This document shows, piece after piece, positions 7,451 through 9,470 of a stretch of DNA of 9,470 bases. This DNA is from Synergistaceae bacterium. GTDB taxonomy: Bacteria > Synergistota > Synergistia > Synergistales > Aminobacteriaceae. The stretch covers positions 1 through 9,470 of the forward strand of contig JAFTBA010000105.1 of the NCBI GenBank assembly GCA_017458545.1, given 5' to 3'. The number at the start of each line of letters is the position of its first letter. The stretch's first letter is position 1. The notes beneath the pieces were generated by a model, which did no database searches, was not told the DNA's origin, and saw nothing but the letters and a program-made list of their open reading frames with translations. The position numbers and the translations under genes are program-made.

Positions 7451-7482
7451 GGCTGAGGCAGTCAGTACTGTAATCCTCAGCC
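7451..7482 (+). promoter_or_regulatory. Hairpin at the predicted 5' end of the skp mRNA
   Basis: GGCTGAGG (7451-7458) pairs perfectly with CCTCAGCC (7475-7482). Inside, CAGT (7459-7462) pairs with ACTG (7467-7470) around a CAGT loop, leaving a TAAT bulge on the 3' side. The stem begins about 8 bases after the TATAAT, so the transcript would start at its base. The following sequence, TCATAAATGTTTTAA, has no immediate T-run, which argues against a simple intrinsic terminator for queT. It may be an mRNA stabiliser, a regulator binding site in DNA, or a weak terminator. Confidence 0.6.
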
Positions 7483-7522
7483 TCATAAATGTTTTAACAG
7501 ATACAGGAGGAATATTATTATA

Positions 7523-7993
7523 ATGTCAGTAAAGAAATTAATCTTACTTGCACTCACGGTTTCACTTATCATCGCAAGCCTTTCGGCAGCAGCTTCAGCA
7601 GCCTCAAAGAAATCATCATCATCACCTGCTCCGATAGCATCGGAAAGCGTAGGCATAGTAGACAGAGGTTTAATCCTCGACAATCATCCCGGCCTTAATC
7701 AGGCACGCCAGCAGTTAGCCAACATCGCCCGTCAGAAAGAAAACGAAGCCAAAGCTGCTGCAGACAAAGAAACTGATACCGCTAAAAAAGCTCAGGCAGT
7801 TCAGGCAAAAAGAATGGAACTCGCTCAGGAAGAACAGAGACTCATGGCACCGATATACAGGGATTGCGAACAGGCCGTGCGTGAAGTAGCGGTTAAAAGA
7901 AAATTAACGCTTGTACTGGATAAGTTCGTAGTGTTAATCGGCGGAGTTGACATAACTCAGGACGTAATTCAGCAGTTATCCCGTAAAAAGTAA
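7523..7993 (+). CDS. skp: Skp/OmpH-family periplasmic chaperone
   Basis: This is a 156-residue secreted protein of the Skp/OmpH family, periplasmic holdases that bind unfolded outer-membrane proteins after Sec export. A signal peptide covers about residues 1-26 (KK, a hydrophobic core, then ASA before the cleavage point), followed by a Ser-rich linker SSSSP at 31-35. The mature domain opens with VGIVDRGLIL (43-52), matching the family's first beta strand. It continues with a long charged Ala/Gln/Glu/Lys helix (about 57-125) that would form the coiled-coil tentacle, and ends with LTLVLDKFVVLIGGVDIT (128-145), matching the terminal strands and the 'DiT' motif. AGGAGG at 7505-7510 precedes the ATG by 12 bases. 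Unlike many diderms, it is not adjacent to bamA or lpxD here; it heads a different operon. Its presence indicates an outer membrane. Confidence 0.88.
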   Translation: MSVKKLILLALTVSLIIASLSAAASAASKKSSSSPAPIASESVGIVDRGLILDNHPGLNQARQQLANIARQKENEAKAAADKETDTAKKAQAVQAKRMELAQEEQRLMAPIYRDCEQAVREVAVKRKLTLVLDKFVVLIGGVDITQDVIQQLSRKK

Positions 7994-8001
7994 AAAATTT
8001 C

Positions 8002-9204
8002 ATGCGTAAAATAATTGCGTTACTCGTAATAATTTTATGCCTGAACACGACAGCATACAGGGCGTTTACACTTCAGCCTGCTGACGAAAAGATACATGAC
8101 TGGGTGTGGAACGTCCTTGCGTTACCGCCTTCAGGCGGATGGAACGGAGAGCCGGGTAAATCTGTTAAAACGGCTCTTCTTTGGTGTGAACGCGAAATTT
8201 CCGAAAGCAGTAACGGTATAGCAGGCCATGACGTGAAATTTATATTCCACTCAGAAAGCCAAGACCTTCCGACAAGACAGTCAATAACAAACAATTCTCA
8301 TATCATTGCCGTAATGAGCTTTGCATTTTCGCCCGACACTGACAGGGAATTAGTGTCCCGTCTTTCGGGAATAAATGTTCCTTTGCTCATTGCAGGAGGC
8401 GAGAACGTCCTAATCGACAGCGGCGGCCGTCCGATAAACAACATTTTTGCGCTCGACATGTACAGGGATTACAGGTGTGCATCTTTTGCGGAATACGCAA
8501 AGAGGCTTTACCCGAAGGATAAGAGAATTGCTTTAGCAGCAAGCCGTTTCACAGTCAATCAGGAACGTGAAGCTAAAATATGCTACACAATGCTCGATGA
8601 TGAAGGGTTCATGCCTATGCCTTACTGGACTGATGCCTCAGTGAGGGACAGCTATTATATGATGTCCGAAGAGATAGAGAGTTTCGAGGGCGAACAGGCC
8701 GGTGTAGTAATATCCTTCATGGGCAGCATGGGAGCGCGTGAAATTTGGCGCAACTTCATGAGAATACGTACGAGCTGGAGATTATGGAACGTTGCCGAAC
8801 CCGATGATGTTTATCTTGCGTGCAGGGGAATGATATTTGCAGACCAGAATGTATTACTGCCGACTTTAGGAGGATTTATTGAGACCAGAAGAATGTTATG
8901 GAGAACTAGGGCCATGCACGTCAGTGATAATGTTGCCGCAGGAAGAGCCGTAGCACTCTATGAATGGCTCAAGAGAGCTGTTGACGTTATACCTCAGCCC
9001 GTTGACAATATGCCGAGAAATTTACTGTTGCAAAATCTTTCGAGGGTTCATGGTATACCTTTCGGGAATCAAACGCTTAATATATCACCTTCGCTTCACA
9101 GACCTTCAGCAAGGAATGTATTTATCGTTGAAATAAGGAACCGGGAATATTCCGAACTTGATACGGTGAACACTAAAGCATTGGTTTATGTGCCGTCATA
9201 TTGA
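8002..9204 (+). CDS. Periplasmic type 1 solute-binding-like protein
   Basis: This is a 400-residue exported protein that resembles LivJ-type (periplasmic binding fold type 1) substrate-binding proteins. An N-terminal signal peptide spans about residues 1-21 (MRKII, then a hydrophobic run). A cysteine at 13 lacks a proper lipobox, so a soluble or membrane-tethered form is more likely than a lipoprotein. The fold is suggested by the early WNGEPGKSVKTALLWCEREI stretch followed by GIAGHDVKFIF (72-82), which mimics the usual G.A..A..EIN..GGI.G pattern. An IIAVMSF...VPLLIAGGENV segment (101-136) and KRIALAASRFTVNQERE (174-190) complete the typical alternating strands. No permease or ATPase gene is adjacent in the window, so a transport role is unproven; sensing or a degenerate ligand-binding role is possible. 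It starts 8 bases after skp with a poor ribosome binding site, implying coupling. Specific ligand unknown. Confidence 0.68.
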   Translation: MRKIIALLVIILCLNTTAYRAFTLQPADEKIHDWVWNVLALPPSGGWNGEPGKSVKTALLWCEREISESSNGIAGHDVKFIFHSESQDLPTRQSITNNSHIIAVMSFAFSPDTDRELVSRLSGINVPLLIAGGENVLIDSGGRPINNIFALDMYRDYRCASFAEYAKRLYPKDKRIALAASRFTVNQEREAKICYTMLDDEGFMPMPYWTDASVRDSYYMMSEEIESFEGEQAGVVISFMGSMGAREIWRNFMRIRTSWRLWNVAEPDDVYLACRGMIFADQNVLLPTLGGFIETRRMLWRTRAMHVSDNVAAGRAVALYEWLKRAVDVIPQPVDNMPRNLLLQNLSRVHGIPFGNQTLNISPSLHRPSARNVFIVEIRNREYSELDTVNTKALVYVPSY

Positions 9205-9219
9205 TTCGGAGGAGTCTGA

Positions 9220-9470
9220 ATGATTTACAGTGCGCTGACAAACAAAGCCGTTGATATTGCTTACGACGCTCATCACGGCCAGAGGGATAAGGCAGGAAGA
9301 CCTTATTTCCTTCACGTTGTGCATGTTGCAGAACAAATGAACGATGAGTTTTCAACTTGTGCGGCACTTCTTCATGATACCCTTGAAGATACTGACTTGA
9401 CCGTTGAATTTCTTGAGCGCGAATTTCCGCGTGAAGTTGTTGAGGCCGTGAAACTGTTGACGCACAGAGA
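9220..9470 (+). CDS. HD-domain protein resembling (p)ppGpp hydrolases (3' partial)
   Basis: The first 83 codons of a gene run off the window. The translation shows the start of a RelA/SpoT-type HD hydrolase domain: AYDAHHGQRDKAGRPYFLH (14-32), with the metal-binding His of the first motif, then AALLHDTLEDT (48-58) containing the HD pair His52-Asp53 and the ED pair Glu56-Asp57, and an EAVKLLTHRE segment (75-84). These enzymes cleave the alarmone (p)ppGpp to GDP or GTP and pyrophosphate, using manganese. The very short N-terminus and the GQxDKAGxPY wording resemble small stand-alone alarmone hydrolases more than full-length Rel, but the missing part leaves this open. A strong GGAGGAG site (9208-9214) sits 5 bases before the ATG. 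The gene follows the solute-binding-like gene by 15 bases in the same operon. Confidence 0.8.
   Translation, partial: MIYSALTNKAVDIAYDAHHGQRDKAGRPYFLHVVHVAEQMNDEFSTCAALLHDTLEDTDLTVEFLEREFPREVVEAVKLLTHR

Noticed and set aside
7451..7495. Hairpin as a classic intrinsic terminator of queT
   Set aside because: The TTTT comes ten bases after the stem rather than directly after it, and the hairpin lies downstream of a near-consensus promoter, so a 5'-leader role is preferred, though termination is not excluded.
7483..7683. Minus-strand 66-codon frame opposite the skp start
   Set aside because: It is antisense to the signal-peptide region, matches no family, and its length is explained by low stop density opposite Ala and Ser codons.
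1..9470. CRISPR arrays, tRNA or rRNA genes, insertion sequences, integrase sites
   Set aside because: No regularly spaced repeats, cloverleaf-like segments, rRNA signatures, transposase motifs or terminal inverted repeats were found when reading both strands.

Overview
The window lies in a diderm (outer-membrane) bacterium. A Skp/OmpH-type periplasmic chaperone points to an outer membrane, while the gene order rpoZ-coaBC-priA and a QueT-type vitamin transporter are common in Firmicutes-like lineages. Together with a GC content that looks mid-40s percent by eye, this fits Synergistota best. The lineage is inferred from context and not proven. All recognised genes are on the + strand.

Region 1 (2-3680) holds two tandem ABC exporter subunits that resemble the paired NHLM/NHLP-type bacteriocin (RiPP) transporters. 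The first is cut by the window edge and lacks its expected N-terminal peptidase part. The second carries the family's long N-terminal domain before its membrane and ATPase domains. No precursor peptide, HlyD-type adaptor or modifying enzyme is visible, so the rest of any export or RiPP locus would lie upstream.

Region 2 (3764-7412) is a compact housekeeping operon: RNA polymerase omega (rpoZ), bifunctional coenzyme A enzyme CoaBC, a PriA homologue, and a QueT-type queuosine-precursor transporter. Junctions overlap by 8 and 11 bases or are nearly abutting. The PriA homologue keeps all eight zinc-binding cysteines and the N- and C-terminal domains but has lost Walker A, the DEEH box and other helicase motifs. 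It is probably an ATPase-dead PriA. The queT reading frame has no ATG, GTG or TTG at its conserved N-terminus and appears to start at an ATT codon.

Region 3 (7413-9470) is a separate transcription unit. A near-consensus promoter is followed by a strong hairpin at the predicted 5' end of the mRNA. Then come a Skp/OmpH chaperone, an orphan periplasmic type 1 solute-binding-like protein, and the start of a small HD-domain protein resembling (p)ppGpp hydrolases, which runs off the window end.

No tRNA, rRNA, CRISPR array, insertion sequence or convincing intrinsic terminator was seen. The most noteworthy points are the catalytically degenerate PriA, the ATT-initiated queT, the incomplete NHLM-type export pair and the 5'-terminal hairpin.
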